A stretch of 64,000 bases of DNA, from positions 3,100,001-3,164,000 of the forward strand of contig NZ_CP041730.1 in NCBI RefSeq assembly GCF_007431345.1, read 5' to 3'. The translations under genes and the position numbers were made by a program. Numbering within the stretch: the stretch's first letter is position 1; the number at the start of each line of letters is the position of its first letter. Below are positions 1 through 11,132 of the stretch, piece after piece. The notes under the pieces are model-generated. The model saw only the letters and a program-made list of their open reading frames with translations. It was not told the DNA's origin and ran no database searches. Origin of the DNA: Chitinimonas arctica (GTDB lineage Bacteria > Pseudomonadota > Gammaproteobacteria > Burkholderiales > Chitinimonadaceae).

Positions 1-1
1 G

Positions 2-1702
2 CGCAAGGCCGCCGCCCTGCGCATGGAGCTGGCCGCCAAGGTGTTCGACAACACCGCCGAAGCCATCATGGTGATCGCACCGGACAATCATATCGCCTCG
101 GTCAATCGCGCCTTTACCGAAATGCTGGGCTATGCCACCGACGAGATTGTCGGCCAGCCCAGTAGCGTGATGCGCGATGCGACCATCGACCCCGAAGTCT
201 ATGAAAACATCAACCGCCAATACATCAATCACGGCGCCTGGCAGGGCGAAGTGCCGTTCCGGCGCAAGTCGGGCGAGACCTTCACCGCCTGGGCGCAGAT
301 CAATGTGGTACGCGATGTAACGGGCCGTATCGGCGATGTGGTGGCGCTGATTCGCGATATCAGCGATGCCAAGCAGGCGCAGGAGCGCATCTTGCACCTG
401 GCCCGCTTCGATGCCCTGACCCAGCTGCCCAACCGCGCCTATTTCCGTGAATTGGCGGAAGAAGCCATTGCCGAAGCCCATCGCCACCATGAGCATCGGG
501 CCTTGCTGTTTGTCGACCTGGATCACTTCAAGACCATCAATGATTCCCTCGGCCACGACGTGGGCGACCAATTGCTCAAGGAAGTGGCCGGCCGCCTGCA
601 TGATGCGCTGCGGGCCGGAGATGTGGTGGGCAGGCTGGGTGGTGACGAATTTGTCGTGCTGTTGCGCAATCTGGATGAGGGCGAAGATGCCAGCTATGTC
701 GCCAACCGTATGCTGGCGCGGCTGGCCCAACCCTTCCAGTTGAATGAGCACGAGCTGGTGGTGACGCCATCCCTGGGGATTTCGCTGTACCCGGTCGATG
801 GCGAGGATTACGACACCCTGGTGCGTAATGCCGATGCCGCCATGTATCACGCCAAGGAAAACGGCCGCAATACCTACCGTTTCTATACCGCCGATATGAA
901 CGCCAGGGCGCTGGAGATCCTATCGGTGGAAAACCAGCTGCGCCGCGCGCTGGAGCGCGACGAATTCGTGCTGCATTACCAACCCCAGGTCGATATGGGC
1001 AGCGGGCGCATCGTCGGGGTGGAAGCACTGATCCGCTGGCGCCACCCCGAGCGCGGCCTGGTAGGACCGATGCAGTTCATCCCCATCGCGGAAGAGCGCG
1101 GCCTGATCGGCGCGATCGGCCAGTGGGTGCTACGCGAAGCGTGCCGGCAGAACCAGGCCTGGCAGGCAGAAGGCCTGCCCCCCATCGAGGTGGCCGTCAA
1201 TCTTTCCGCCATGCAGTTCTACGGCCGCGATTTGGCGCAGGACATTACCGCCATCCTGGCCGAAACCGGGTTGGCGCCGCGTTGGCTGGCGCTTGAGGTG
1301 ACCGAGAGCGTGATCGTGCAGGACGTGGAATCGACCATCGCAACCCTGGCCGCCCTCAAGGGCATGGGCTTGAAGCTGGCGATCGACGATTTCGGTACCG
1401 GCTATTCCTCGCTCAGCTACCTGAAGCGCTTCAAAGTGGACAAGCTCAAGGTGGACCGCTCCTTTGTGATGGATGTGCCGGGCGACGCCGACGACAGCGC
1501 GATTACCCGCGCCATCGTCAACCTGGCGCGCAACCTGGGCCTGCAGGTGATCGCCGAAGGGGTGGAAACGCCGGAGCAATGGTCCTTCCTCAAGAACGAG
1601 GGCTGCGACGAGGTCCAAGGCTACCTGATCAGCCCACCGCTACCGGCGGAGGACCTGGCCAAGCGCCTGGCACGGGGTGCTTGGCGGCTGGGGAGTATCT
1701 GA
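2..1702 (+). CDS. PAS-GGDEF-EAL protein (c-di-GMP synthesis/hydrolysis), 5' end outside window
   Basis: Membrane-free C-terminal part of a bifunctional c-di-GMP enzyme. The frame is open to the left window edge, so the true start is probably upstream; the ATG at 23 is only an internal methionine. Counting from that ATG, a PAS domain covers about residues 5-115, then a GGDEF diguanylate cyclase domain with intact GGDEF at 206-210 and an RxxD inhibitory site (RAGD) five residues before it, then an EAL phosphodiesterase domain with EAL at 334-336, EVTES, DDFGTGYSSLSYL and AEGVET signatures. Both catalytic motifs look intact, so activity could go either way; EAL activity often dominates in such proteins. 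The PAS ligand is unknown. Confidence 0.93.
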   Translation, partial: RKAAALRMELAAKVFDNTAEAIMVIAPDNHIASVNRAFTEMLGYATDEIVGQPSSVMRDATIDPEVYENINRQYINHGAWQGEVPFRRKSGETFTAWAQINVVRDVTGRIGDVVALIRDISDAKQAQERILHLARFDALTQLPNRAYFRELAEEAIAEAHRHHEHRALLFVDLDHFKTINDSLGHDVGDQLLKEVAGRLHDALRAGDVVGRLGGDEFVVLLRNLDEGEDASYVANRMLARLAQPFQLNEHELVVTPSLGISLYPVDGEDYDTLVRNADAAMYHAKENGRNTYRFYTADMNARALEILSVENQLRRALERDEFVLHYQPQVDMGSGRIVGVEALIRWRHPERGLVGPMQFIPIAEERGLIGAIGQWVLREACRQNQAWQAEGLPPIEVAVNLSAMQFYGRDLAQDITAILAETGLAPRWLALEVTESVIVQDVESTIATLAALKGMGLKLAIDDFGTGYSSLSYLKRFKVDKLKVDRSFVMDVPGDADDSAITRAIVNLARNLGLQVIAEGVETPEQWSFLKNEGCDEVQGYLISPPLPAEDLAKRLARGAWRLGSI

Positions 1703-1870
1703 ACAAGTCAGCCGGTGAGCTGGCAAGGCATGTCACGCGAGCGCTATATCGGCCTGTCGCGGCTGCGGTTTTTAAGCGAATGGACTATTGAGCAAGCCGG
1801 AATATATACCGCAAGATTTGCGTCGTAGCGCCCCATCCCCATCGTTTGAACAAAGCCGGAGAAGGAAGCA

Positions 1871-2761
1871 ATGCGTACGACTCAAACAGCCTTGCGCCGG
1901 GCGACCAGCCTAGCCATCTGTGCCATGGCCATCGGGAGCGCCCGCGCCGACGTGGCCACGGCGATTTCCTACGATACCCAGAACCTGCAGCACACCAGCT
2001 GGCTGGTCCCGGCCGCGGTCAACCAAAGCGATCCGGTTGCCAGTGCCGTCAGCGTGGCCAATTTTCCGCCCATCGGCACGGCCGGACATGGGACCTATAT
2101 GGATATCTACGCGTCCTCGAAGGCAAGCGGCCAGATGGAAGTCGCCATCGATCGCCTGCGTGCCGGCGGCCGGGTCGATAGCGTCGCCAGCTGGCACGAT
2201 ACAATCAACAACCAATCGGGTAACAGCCAGAACTATCGGATGAATCTGGATCTCTCGTCGCTGAACGCTTCGATGGGTGGATTTATCTCCAATACCAGCC
2301 AGCGTGATTTTCGCGCGGGTTTTGTCGCCAATGTGCTGGTCAATGGTATTTCGGTCTGGCAGACAGCCCAAACTTTCAAGCTGACCGGCAATCAGGCTTC
2401 GGTCGTCAAGAACGGGGTCGATATCGGCGATGCCACCGTGACGCAGGGTGGGTCGGACAATGCCGACTTCAGCTTTGCGCTGAGCAATTACCAGGGCAGC
2501 GCCAACCTCGGAAGCTTTGCCAGCGGGCAAAGTGCCGACGTTACCTACCAATTGTCCACTTTTGCTTATTGGGACGACCCGGCCGGCTGTTCCTACGAGT
2601 GTGGCCAGGTCAGTATCCGCGCTGTCGATCCCTTGGGGGCCGGCGGCAGCCGCATCGTTTCCGCCCCGGTACCGGAGCCGGAAAGCTACGCCTTGCTGCT
2701 GGGCGGTCTGGGTGTGGTGGCCGGCGTAGTGGCCCGTCGTCGCCGGGCTTTGCTCAAATAG
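1871..2761 (+). CDS. PEP-CTERM sorting domain protein
   Basis: Secreted 296-residue protein. It has an N-terminal signal peptide (about residues 1-26, cleavage after SARA) and a C-terminal PEP-CTERM sorting signal: VPEPESYALLLGG, a short hydrophobic helix and a terminal RRRR cluster. Such proteins are handled by an exosortase (EpsH/XrtA type), not encoded in this window, and are linked to exopolysaccharide or envelope attachment. The central region is rich in Ser, Asn and Gly, as in extracellular beta-rich proteins, and I recognise no catalytic domain. An AGAAGGA ribosome binding site lies just before the ATG. It stands alone between the c-di-GMP enzyme and acs. Confidence 0.85.
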   Translation: MRTTQTALRRATSLAICAMAIGSARADVATAISYDTQNLQHTSWLVPAAVNQSDPVASAVSVANFPPIGTAGHGTYMDIYASSKASGQMEVAIDRLRAGGRVDSVASWHDTINNQSGNSQNYRMNLDLSSLNASMGGFISNTSQRDFRAGFVANVLVNGISVWQTAQTFKLTGNQASVVKNGVDIGDATVTQGGSDNADFSFALSNYQGSANLGSFASGQSADVTYQLSTFAYWDDPAGCSYECGQVSIRAVDPLGAGGSRIVSAPVPEPESYALLLGGLGVVAGVVARRRRALLK

Positions 2762-2815
2762 TCCAAACCTGACAGCCCATCAAAAACACCGCCATCGGTA
2801 CCGCGATGGATTAAA

Positions 2816-2875
2816 TCGGCGATCGATTTGCTCAAATGATCGCCGACTTTCTCCTGTGGGTGGGTAATCCACCCA
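2816..2875. terminator. Two hairpins between the PEP-CTERM gene and acs
   Basis: TCGGCGATC at 2816-2824 pairs with GATCGCCGA at 2838-2846 and is followed by CTTT. A second stem, TGGGTGG at 2857-2863, pairs with CCACCCA at 2869-2875. The genes on either side converge here, so these are probably transcription terminators, although neither has a long T-run. Confidence 0.4.
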
Positions 2876-2881
2876 TCCGAT

Positions 2882-4849
<1,968 letters not shown>

Positions 4850-4935
4850 GGTGGCTCCTTTGCGTCTTTTTCTGGTCAGGTTGATTGAAACGCGGTGGGC
4901 CGGACCTGAGCCGGCCCACCGCACCGAATGATCAT

Positions 4936-6618
4936 TCAGTCGGCGGCGTAAATGTCCCTATCCTTGGTTTCCGGCGTGAACAGGCAGCCGATCACGAAGG
5001 TCATCAGGGCGAACAGGATGGGATACCACAGACCGTAGTAGATATCGCCGGTGGCGGCCACCATCGCAAAAGCGACGGTGGGCAGGAAACCGCCGAACCA
5101 GCCATTGCCGATGTGATAGGGCAGCGACATCGAGGTATAGCGGATGCGGGTCGGGAACAGCTCCACCAGCCAGGCCGCGATAGGACCATATACCATGGTG
5201 ACGAAGATCACCAGCAAGGTCAGCAGGAGTATCACCATCGGTGTATTCATGGCTTGCAGGTCGGCCTTGGCGGGATAGCCGCCGCTGCTTAATGCCGCGC
5301 CCAGCGATTGGTTGAACGCCTCGGCTTGCAGCTTGAAGCCGTCCTTGTCCAGCGCCGTGCCTTCAAAGCTGGCGATGCGGGTCGCGCCCACCTTGACGCT
5401 GGCCACGCTGCCGGCCGGCGCCGCTTCATTGGTATAGGGGATGCCCTTCTTGGCCAATGCCGATTTGATGATGTCGCAGGACTGCTTGAAGGCTTTCTTG
5501 CCCACAGGATCGAACTGGAAGGCGCATTGCTCCGGGTCCGCCACGACCACCACGGGGGCTTTGGCCACCGCTGCTTCGAGGGCGGGATTGGCATGGTGGG
5601 TCAGCGCCTTGAAGATGGGGAAATAGCTGCATGCAGCGATCAGGCAGCCGGTCATGATGATCTTCTTGCGCCCTATCCGGTCCGATAACGCACCGAACAG
5701 CACGAAGAAGGGCGTGGCGATGGCCAGCGACACCGCGATCAGCAGGTCGGCCCGGTCAGGTTCCACGCCCAGGGTCTTGGTCAGGAAGAACAGGGCATAG
5801 AACTGGCCGGTATACCAGACCACGGCTTGGCCCGCCGTACCGCCGAACAGCGACAACAACACCACCTTGAGATTGGGCCAGCGCAGGAAGGATTCGGTCA
5901 ATGGTGCGCGCGACTGCTTGCCCTCCGCCTTCATTTTCTGGAAGGCGGGCGATTCGCTCAATTGCATGCGGATATAGATCGATACCGCCAGCAACAGAAT
6001 GGAAAGCAGGAAGGGAATGCGCCAGCCCCAAGCTTCGAATACCTCCTTGCCCAGGTAATTGCGACATAGCCAGATGACCAACAGCGACAGGAACAGGCCC
6101 AGCGTGGCGGTGGTCTGGATAAAGCTGGTGTAGAGGCCGCGCTTGCCGTGTGGTGCATGTTCGGCCACGTAAGTGGCCGCACCGCCGTATTCTCCGCCCA
6201 GTGCCAGTCCCTGCAGCAGCCGCAGGCCGATCAGGATGGTGGGCGCCGCTATGCCTATGGTGCCGTAGGCAGGCAGCAAGCCCACAATGGCGGTGGACAG
6301 GCCCATGATCAGGATGGTGATCAGGAAGGTGTACTTGCGTCCTATCATATCGCCCAGCCGGCCAAAAACCAGTGCCCCGAACGGCCGTACCGCAAAACCG
6401 GCGGCGAAGGCCATCAAGGCAAAGATATAAGCGGTGGTGTCGTTGACGCCGGCAAAGAACTGCTTGGCGATAATCGCCGCCAGGGAGCCATAAAGATAAA
6501 AGTCGTACCATTCGAACACCGTGCCGAGCGAGGAGGCGAAGATCACCTTCCGCTCTTCACGGCTCATCGGGCGGGGCGCGGCCTGGGCGGCACCGGCGGC
6601 GTGAGCGATATCCGTCAT
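4936..6618 (-). CDS. MFS transporter, metabolite:H+ symporter (MHS) type, with large inserted loop
   Basis: Inner-membrane symporter of the MHS branch (KgtP/ProP/ShiA relatives). The N-terminal segment FEWYDFYLYG, the loop 2-3 motif GRLGDMIGRK and its second copy GALSDRIGRKK are diagnostic. At 560 residues it is over 100 longer than typical members. The excess is a hydrophilic block at about residues 340-456 between two membrane helices of the C-terminal half; it contains two cysteines and is predicted periplasmic. The gene is transcribed towards acs and divergent from a LysR regulator. Substrate is unproven; position suggests acetate, propionate or another carboxylate. Confidence 0.88.
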   Translation of the reverse strand: MTDIAHAAGAAQAAPRPMSREERKVIFASSLGTVFEWYDFYLYGSLAAIIAKQFFAGVNDTTAYIFALMAFAAGFAVRPFGALVFGRLGDMIGRKYTFLITILIMGLSTAIVGLLPAYGTIGIAAPTILIGLRLLQGLALGGEYGGAATYVAEHAPHGKRGLYTSFIQTTATLGLFLSLLVIWLCRNYLGKEVFEAWGWRIPFLLSILLLAVSIYIRMQLSESPAFQKMKAEGKQSRAPLTESFLRWPNLKVVLLSLFGGTAGQAVVWYTGQFYALFFLTKTLGVEPDRADLLIAVSLAIATPFFVLFGALSDRIGRKKIIMTGCLIAACSYFPIFKALTHHANPALEAAVAKAPVVVVADPEQCAFQFDPVGKKAFKQSCDIIKSALAKKGIPYTNEAAPAGSVASVKVGATRIASFEGTALDKDGFKLQAEAFNQSLGAALSSGGYPAKADLQAMNTPMVILLLTLLVIFVTMVYGPIAAWLVELFPTRIRYTSMSLPYHIGNGWFGGFLPTVAFAMVAATGDIYYGLWYPILFALMTFVIGCLFTPETKDRDIYAAD

Positions 6619-6721
6619 TGTGTTGTCTCCATAGCGTGTAAGCGTTGCGACCTCTTTGGGCCGTGTCGCAATCTAGGCGTGTTGCAGCTAGCCTATCCAA
6701 TCGCAATTTTCGATAAGGCTC

Positions 6722-6738
6722 ATCAGCGCTAGCCTGAT
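6722..6738. promoter_or_regulatory. Inverted repeat in the transporter/lysR divergent region, possible LysR site
   Basis: ATCAG at 6722-6726 and CTGAT at 6734-6738 form an inverted repeat separated by seven bases, inside the 253-base region between the divergent transporter and LysR genes. LysR regulators commonly bind interrupted dyads here, but this does not fit the T-N11-A pattern exactly. I saw no convincing promoter boxes. Confidence 0.25.
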
Positions 6739-6871
6739 GGTGGGCGTTTTCGCCCGTGGCTGCAGGGTTTGGCAACGTTGGACGCGCCATGGGGACGAAC
6801 AAAAGCTTGGTGTACGACGAGAAATACCGTGGTAAATAGGCACGTGCCGAAACGACTTTTCTGGATAAGCG

Positions 6872-7774
6872 ATGGAAATCTACCAGTTGCGCACTTTCAT
6901 CACCGTGGCGCAGCAAGGCCATCTGACCCAGGCGGCCGAGATCCTGCACCTGAGCCAGCCGGCGGTAACGGCGCAGATCAAGGCCCTGGAAGAAGAAACC
7001 GGCGTCAGCCTGTTCGACCGATGCCCGGCGGGTGTCAGCCTGACCGAGGCCGGCAAGCTGTTGTTGCCCGAGGCCGAAAAAATCCTGCTGGGCAGCCGCG
7101 AAATGCTCAAGGCCGCCAGGGCGCTGCAGGGGGAGTTGGACGGCAAGCTGCGCATCGGCACGATATTGTGTCCCCGGCTGTTGCGGCTGGGACCCTTGTT
7201 CGCCTGGCTGAAACAGCGTCACCCCTTGCTGCGCGTGAGTACGGTGCAAGGGATATCCGGCGGTGTGCTCAACGAGGTGCGCAAGAAGGAGCTGGATGCG
7301 GGTTTTTTTATTGGCCGCAATCCCTACCAGACCGTGCATGCGCATGCACTGGAGGAGCTGCAGTTCGTCGTGGCGGCGCCGGCGGACTGGCGGGTGGCCC
7401 TGGAAGGCTGCGACTGGCGTATGCTCGGGCGCCAGCCCTGGGTCGGGGGCAGCCAGTTCTCCAGCTTGTCCAAACTGCATGCGGAAGTCTGGCGCGAAAA
7501 CAATATCGCGCCCAGGAAGGTCTACGAAATCGACCAGGAGCAGACCATGCTGAGTTGTGTGGAAGCCGGCTTGGGCTTGTGCATCCTGCGCCGAGAAGCG
7601 GCACGGGCCGCCGAGCGGGAAGGACGCTTATGGATCTGGGGCGAAATCGGCCGCACGGTGACGCTATCGTTTATCTACCCGGCCGATATGCACGGCGATC
7701 CGCTGATTCAGCCGGTGTTGGCTGCCTTGGCGGAAGTTTGGCCGATCGCGTCGCTGGAGGAGGCGGTGGCCTGA
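6872..7774 (+). CDS. LysR-family transcriptional regulator
   Basis: DNA-binding regulator of 300 residues. The N-terminal winged helix-turn-helix is typical (MEIYQLRTFITVAQQGHLTQ, then SQPAVTAQIKALEEETGVSLFDR), and a periplasmic-binding-like effector domain occupies about residues 90-295. It diverges from the MHS transporter-acs pair, the usual arrangement for a LysR protein controlling its neighbour, so control of carboxylate uptake is a reasonable inference. Its last 67 bases overlap the convergent chelatase gene. Confidence 0.9.
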   Translation: MEIYQLRTFITVAQQGHLTQAAEILHLSQPAVTAQIKALEEETGVSLFDRCPAGVSLTEAGKLLLPEAEKILLGSREMLKAARALQGELDGKLRIGTILCPRLLRLGPLFAWLKQRHPLLRVSTVQGISGGVLNEVRKKELDAGFFIGRNPYQTVHAHALEELQFVVAAPADWRVALEGCDWRMLGRQPWVGGSQFSSLSKLHAEVWRENNIAPRKVYEIDQEQTMLSCVEAGLGLCILRREAARAAEREGRLWIWGEIGRTVTLSFIYPADMHGDPLIQPVLAALAEVWPIASLEEAVA

Positions 7775-8145
7775 ACGCACAGGCCGGCAATCCAATCCGC
7801 CATGGCGTGTTGAACGGGCAGCGCTTCGCCCAGGGCGGTGCTGACATGGAGGCTGATGCCGGGATGCCGCAGCTGCAGTGCCTCGACCAATTCGGGCAGG
7901 TCTCGGCGCAGATGCGCGCCGGTCGCCATAAAGGCCGGCACGATCTGGATTTCGGTGACACCGTCGGCGCATAGCGCGTCCACGCAGTCGGCCAGGGACG
8001 GCGTCATCAATTCGAGGAAGGCAAGGCGAACAAGGCAATCCGGCCGGCGAAGCGACAAGGACTCGGCCAGCTGGCGGAAGGGCAGGGCCCATTGCGGGTC
8101 GCGCGCACCATGGGCGAACAGGATAAAGGCGTGCTGAGTAGGCAT
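7708..8145 (-). CDS. cbiX: CbiX/SirB-type sirohydrochlorin chelatase (short form)
   Basis: Small cytoplasmic class II chelatase of 145 residues that would insert cobalt (or ferrous iron) into sirohydrochlorin. The metal-binding N-terminal HGARDPQW is present, and FMATGAHLRRDLPEL matches the family's second conserved block. The length fits the single-domain CbiX-S form, which works as a dimer. The final residues (ATASSSDAIG onwards) are low complexity and overlap the end of the convergent LysR gene. No strong ribosome binding site is visible before the ATG. Other cobalamin or siroheme genes are absent nearby, so the metal cannot be assigned. Confidence 0.85.
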   Translation of the reverse strand: MPTQHAFILFAHGARDPQWALPFRQLAESLSLRRPDCLVRLAFLELMTPSLADCVDALCADGVTEIQIVPAFMATGAHLRRDLPELVEALQLRHPGISLHVSTALGEALPVQHAMADWIAGLCVQATASSSDAIGQTSAKAANTG

Positions 8146-8167
8146 GCGCCATGTTGCCTGCGGTACC

Positions 8168-8199
8168 GCAAAAACAAAAGCCCCGCACGTATGCGGGGA
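8168..8199 (-). terminator. Rho-independent terminator of rpmB-rpmG
   Basis: On the minus strand CCCCGCA and TGCGGGG form a seven-pair stem around a four-base loop (8181-8198), followed by CTTTTGTTTTT. It sits about 37 bases after the rpmG stop codon. Confidence 0.88.
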
Positions 8200-8234
8200 T
8201 TTCGAGTATGCACCACCAACAACTCAAGTATTGT

Positions 8235-8390
8235 TTACTTGAGCTTGGTTTCCTTGTAGGCAACATGCTTACGGACGACGGGATCGAACTTCTTGATCTC
8301 CATCTTTTCCGGCATGGTGCGCTTGTTCTTGGTGGTGGTGTAGAAGTGACCGGTACCAGCGGTCGATTCCAGCTTGATCTTTTCACGCAT
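8235..8390 (-). CDS. rpmG: 50S ribosomal protein L33
   Basis: Large-subunit protein of 51 residues beginning MREKIKLESTAGTGHFYTTT and ending KETKLK, matching betaproteobacterial L33. The cysteine-free sequence indicates the zinc-independent form. A second ATG directly upstream (8391-8393) is also possible; the GGGAGA site suits either. It lies 15 bases after rpmB, with which it forms a conserved two-gene operon. Confidence 0.97.
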   Translation of the reverse strand: MREKIKLESTAGTGHFYTTTKNKRTMPEKMEIKKFDPVVRKHVAYKETKLK

Positions 8391-8405
8391 CATTTATCTC
8401 CCGGA

Positions 8406-8639
8406 TTAAATCGCGCCACGAGCGCGAAGGTCGGCCAGGACGACATCGATACCGAGCTTGTCGATATTGCGCAGGCCAGCGTTGGAAATGCGCAGGCGCA
8501 CCCAACGGTTTTCGCTTTCTACCCAGAACTTGCGATATTGCAGGTTGGGCAGGAAACGACGCTTGGTTTTGTTGTTGGCGTGGGAAACATTGTTTCCAAC
8601 CATCGGCTTCTTGCCGGTGATTATGCATACTCGAGCCAT
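8406..8639 (-). CDS. rpmB: 50S ribosomal protein L28
   Basis: Large-subunit protein of 77 residues. MARVCIITGKKPMVGNNVSH and the downstream KTKRRFLPNLQ block are signatures of L28. It is the first gene of the rpmB-rpmG operon and is preceded by a GGGAG ribosome binding site and a strong sigma-70 type promoter about 100 bases upstream. Confidence 0.98.
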   Translation of the reverse strand: MARVCIITGKKPMVGNNVSHANNKTKRRFLPNLQYRKFWVESENRWVRLRISNAGLRNIDKLGIDVVLADLRARGAI

Positions 8640-8737
8640 TTTGGACTCCCGACTTATTTACTTGGATGTTCTTAGACTGGCTTGCGGAGCGGCTTTTCAG
8701 CAGCGCACAACAGGCGGCGGTCACGCAAAGAGGGCGA

Positions 8738-8766
8738 ATAGTAGCCACTCCGTAAGCCAGTGTCAA
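8738..8766 (-). promoter_or_regulatory. Sigma-70 promoter of rpmB-rpmG
   Basis: On the minus strand a perfect -35 box TTGACA (8766-8761) is followed after 17 bases by the -10 box TACTAT (8743-8738). It points at rpmB, about 100 bases away, leaving a leader of roughly 90 bases. Confidence 0.85.
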
Positions 8767-8990
8767 TTTCGCTTTTGCATTCAGTGCTTAATTGTAATTT
8801 TACACACTGTATCGGCCCTGTTTCCGGGGGCGCCGAGCGGGCGCCGCAGCGGCGTTTGCGGGGTGGTGGCCAGGGGTTTTCCCGCTGCCGTGGCGGTCGC
8901 GTGCCGCGCGTGGAAAAACCCGTCGCGTCGATACCCCTCGCAGACGATTTCACATGCTAAAATCCGCGCCCCTTCAAGGACTTGCCCGCC
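8767..8990. other. Intergenic region between rpmB promoter and rep
   Basis: This stretch is the rest of the 351-base gap between rpmB and rep. It holds GC-rich short dyads such as CGCCG-CAG-CGGCG but no open frame with coding character and no clear promoter. A CAAGGA ribosome binding site for rep lies at its end. Confidence 0.5.
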
Positions 8991-10997
8991 ATGCTGCACA
9001 AGCTGAACCAACCGCAACAAGCTGCCGTCAGGCATCTGGACGGCCCCTTGCTGGTGCTGGCCGGCGCCGGGTCGGGCAAGACACGCGTCATTACCCAGAA
9101 GATCGCCTACCTGATCGAGCAGGCGAACTACGATGCCCGCCATATCGCGGCCATCACCTTTACCAATAAAGCCGCCCGCGAAATGCAGGAGCGGGTAGGG
9201 CACCTGATGGACCCGGCCCGTCTCAAGGGCCTGACCGTATCGACCTTTCACTCGCTGGGCCTGCAACTGGTGCGGGCCGAGCATGCCGCCCTCGGCTACA
9301 AGCCCCGCTTCTCCATCCTGGACAGCGCGGATGCGGTCAAGATCATTTCAGACATCCTGGCGACTACCGACAAGGATGAAATACGCGGCGCGGTCAGCAC
9401 CATCTCGCGGCTGAAGAACGACTTCGTCAGTCCCGATGCGGCCCTGGTCAATGCGCAGGACGATAACGAGCTGCGGTTCGCCCGCGTCTACCGCGCTTAC
9501 CAGGACACGCTGTTCGCCTACCAGGCGGTGGATTTCGACGATCTGATCCGGCTGCCGGTCGAGCTGTTCGAGCGCGAGCCGGACATCCTGACCAAGTGGC
9601 AACTCAAGTTGCGCTATCTATTGATAGATGAGTACCAGGACACCAATGTCTGCCAATACCGGCTGATCAAGCAGCTGACCGGCTTCCACGGCAAATTCAC
9701 CGCGGTGGGCGACGACGACCAGAGCATCTACGCCTGGCGCGGCGCCAGCGTGGACAATTTGCGGCTGTTGAAAGAGGATTTTCCCAGCCTGGAAATCATC
9801 AAGCTGGAACAGAATTACCGCTCCACCTCGCGCATCCTCAAGGCCGCCAACACGGTCATCGGCAACAATCCCAAGCTGTTCGAGAAAAAGCTGTGGAGCG
9901 AACTGGGCATCGGCGATCCCATCAGCGTGGTGGAGATGAAGGACGAAGAGCACGAGGCCGAGATGGTGGCCATGCGGCTGCTGGCGCACAAGTTCGAGAA
10001 CCGGACCACCTTTACCGACTACGCCATCCTCTACCGAGGCAATCACCAGGCGCGGGTGCTGGAATCCCATTTGCGCAACCACAAGATCCCCTACCAGATC
10101 TCGGGCGGACAATCGTTTTTCGACAAGGCGGAAATCAAGGATGTACTGGGCTATCTCCGCTTGATCGCCAACCAGAACGACGATCCGGCCTTTATCCGGG
10201 CGGTGACCACGCCCAAGCGCGGCGTCGGCAACGTCACTTTGGAAAAGCTGGGCGGCCTGGCGGCCGAGCGCAAGGTCAGCCTGTTCGAGGCCGTGCATCT
10301 CCCCAGTTTCGAGACCCTGGTGCAGGCCGCCCAGTACGAGGCCTTGCAAACCTTCTGCGGCTTTATCAACCGCATACACAGCCGCGCCAGCCGGGAGCCG
10401 GGCGGCGCCCTGCTCAGGGAAATGCTGACCGCCATCGATTTCGAAACCTGGCTATATGAAAGCGATGAACCGCGTCCGGCCGAGACCAAGTGGAAGAATG
10501 TATTGGAGTTGGTCGCCTGGTTCGACAAGCGGGCCGAGGAAAACGGCGACACCCTGATCGACATGACCCAGAAGATCGCCCTGATCACCTTGCTGGAAGG
10601 GCGCAGCGAAGACGAAGTGGATGCGGTACGGCTGTCCACCCTGCATGCGTCCAAGGGCCTGGAGTATGGCCATGTCTTCCTGGTCGGTTGCGAGGAAGGC
10701 GTGCTGCCGCACCAGGCCTCCATCGATAGCGGCATGGTGGAAGAAGAGCGCCGGCTGATGTACGTGGGTATCACCCGGGCCCAGCGCAGTCTCACCATCA
10801 CCTATTGCGGCAAGCGCAAGCGGGCCGGCGAATGGTCCATCGTGCAGCCCAGCCGCTTTCTGCTGGAATTGCCGCAGGACGAGATCCGCGTCAGCGGCCG
10901 CCTGGCGGGCGAGCGGAACGTCGTGGTCAGCCGCCAGGAAGGCAAGGCCAAGTTGGCCAACCTGCTGGCCGGACTGGGCAGCAAACCCGAAGCCTAG
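8991..10997 (+). CDS. rep: ATP-dependent DNA helicase Rep
   Basis: Superfamily 1A 3'-5' helicase that helps the replisome past protein roadblocks and in restart. The 668 residues match Rep length. Motifs include Walker A GAGSGKTR, motif Ia AITFTNKAAREM, motif II DEYQDTN, motif III GDDDQSIYAWRGA, motif IV LEQNYRS and the late motifs LSTLHASKGLEY and YVGITRAQ. An in-frame TTG at 8982 is only one base after the AAGGA site, so the ATG at 8991, ten bases away, is preferred. Rep is favoured over UvrD by length and by the match of the N-terminal LNQPQQAAV region. Confidence 0.95.
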   Translation: MLHKLNQPQQAAVRHLDGPLLVLAGAGSGKTRVITQKIAYLIEQANYDARHIAAITFTNKAAREMQERVGHLMDPARLKGLTVSTFHSLGLQLVRAEHAALGYKPRFSILDSADAVKIISDILATTDKDEIRGAVSTISRLKNDFVSPDAALVNAQDDNELRFARVYRAYQDTLFAYQAVDFDDLIRLPVELFEREPDILTKWQLKLRYLLIDEYQDTNVCQYRLIKQLTGFHGKFTAVGDDDQSIYAWRGASVDNLRLLKEDFPSLEIIKLEQNYRSTSRILKAANTVIGNNPKLFEKKLWSELGIGDPISVVEMKDEEHEAEMVAMRLLAHKFENRTTFTDYAILYRGNHQARVLESHLRNHKIPYQISGGQSFFDKAEIKDVLGYLRLIANQNDDPAFIRAVTTPKRGVGNVTLEKLGGLAAERKVSLFEAVHLPSFETLVQAAQYEALQTFCGFINRIHSRASREPGGALLREMLTAIDFETWLYESDEPRPAETKWKNVLELVAWFDKRAEENGDTLIDMTQKIALITLLEGRSEDEVDAVRLSTLHASKGLEYGHVFLVGCEEGVLPHQASIDSGMVEEERRLMYVGITRAQRSLTITYCGKRKRAGEWSIVQPSRFLLELPQDEIRVSGRLAGERNVVVSRQEGKAKLANLLAGLGSKPEA

Positions 10998-11132
10998 GTC
11001 CGTGCGGAACATACTTTTTGACAAACGGTTTTATGATGCCGGCTGGCAGGCACACCATTCGCCCGATAGCCGAGGCCATCTTCCCCAACAAACAACATGG
11101 CGGCTCAACCGCCAACCTCTGGAGTTAGCACT

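Noticed and set aside
9618..10379. Minus-strand open frame inside rep
   Set aside because: Antisense to conserved helicase motifs and without a ribosome binding site or homology.
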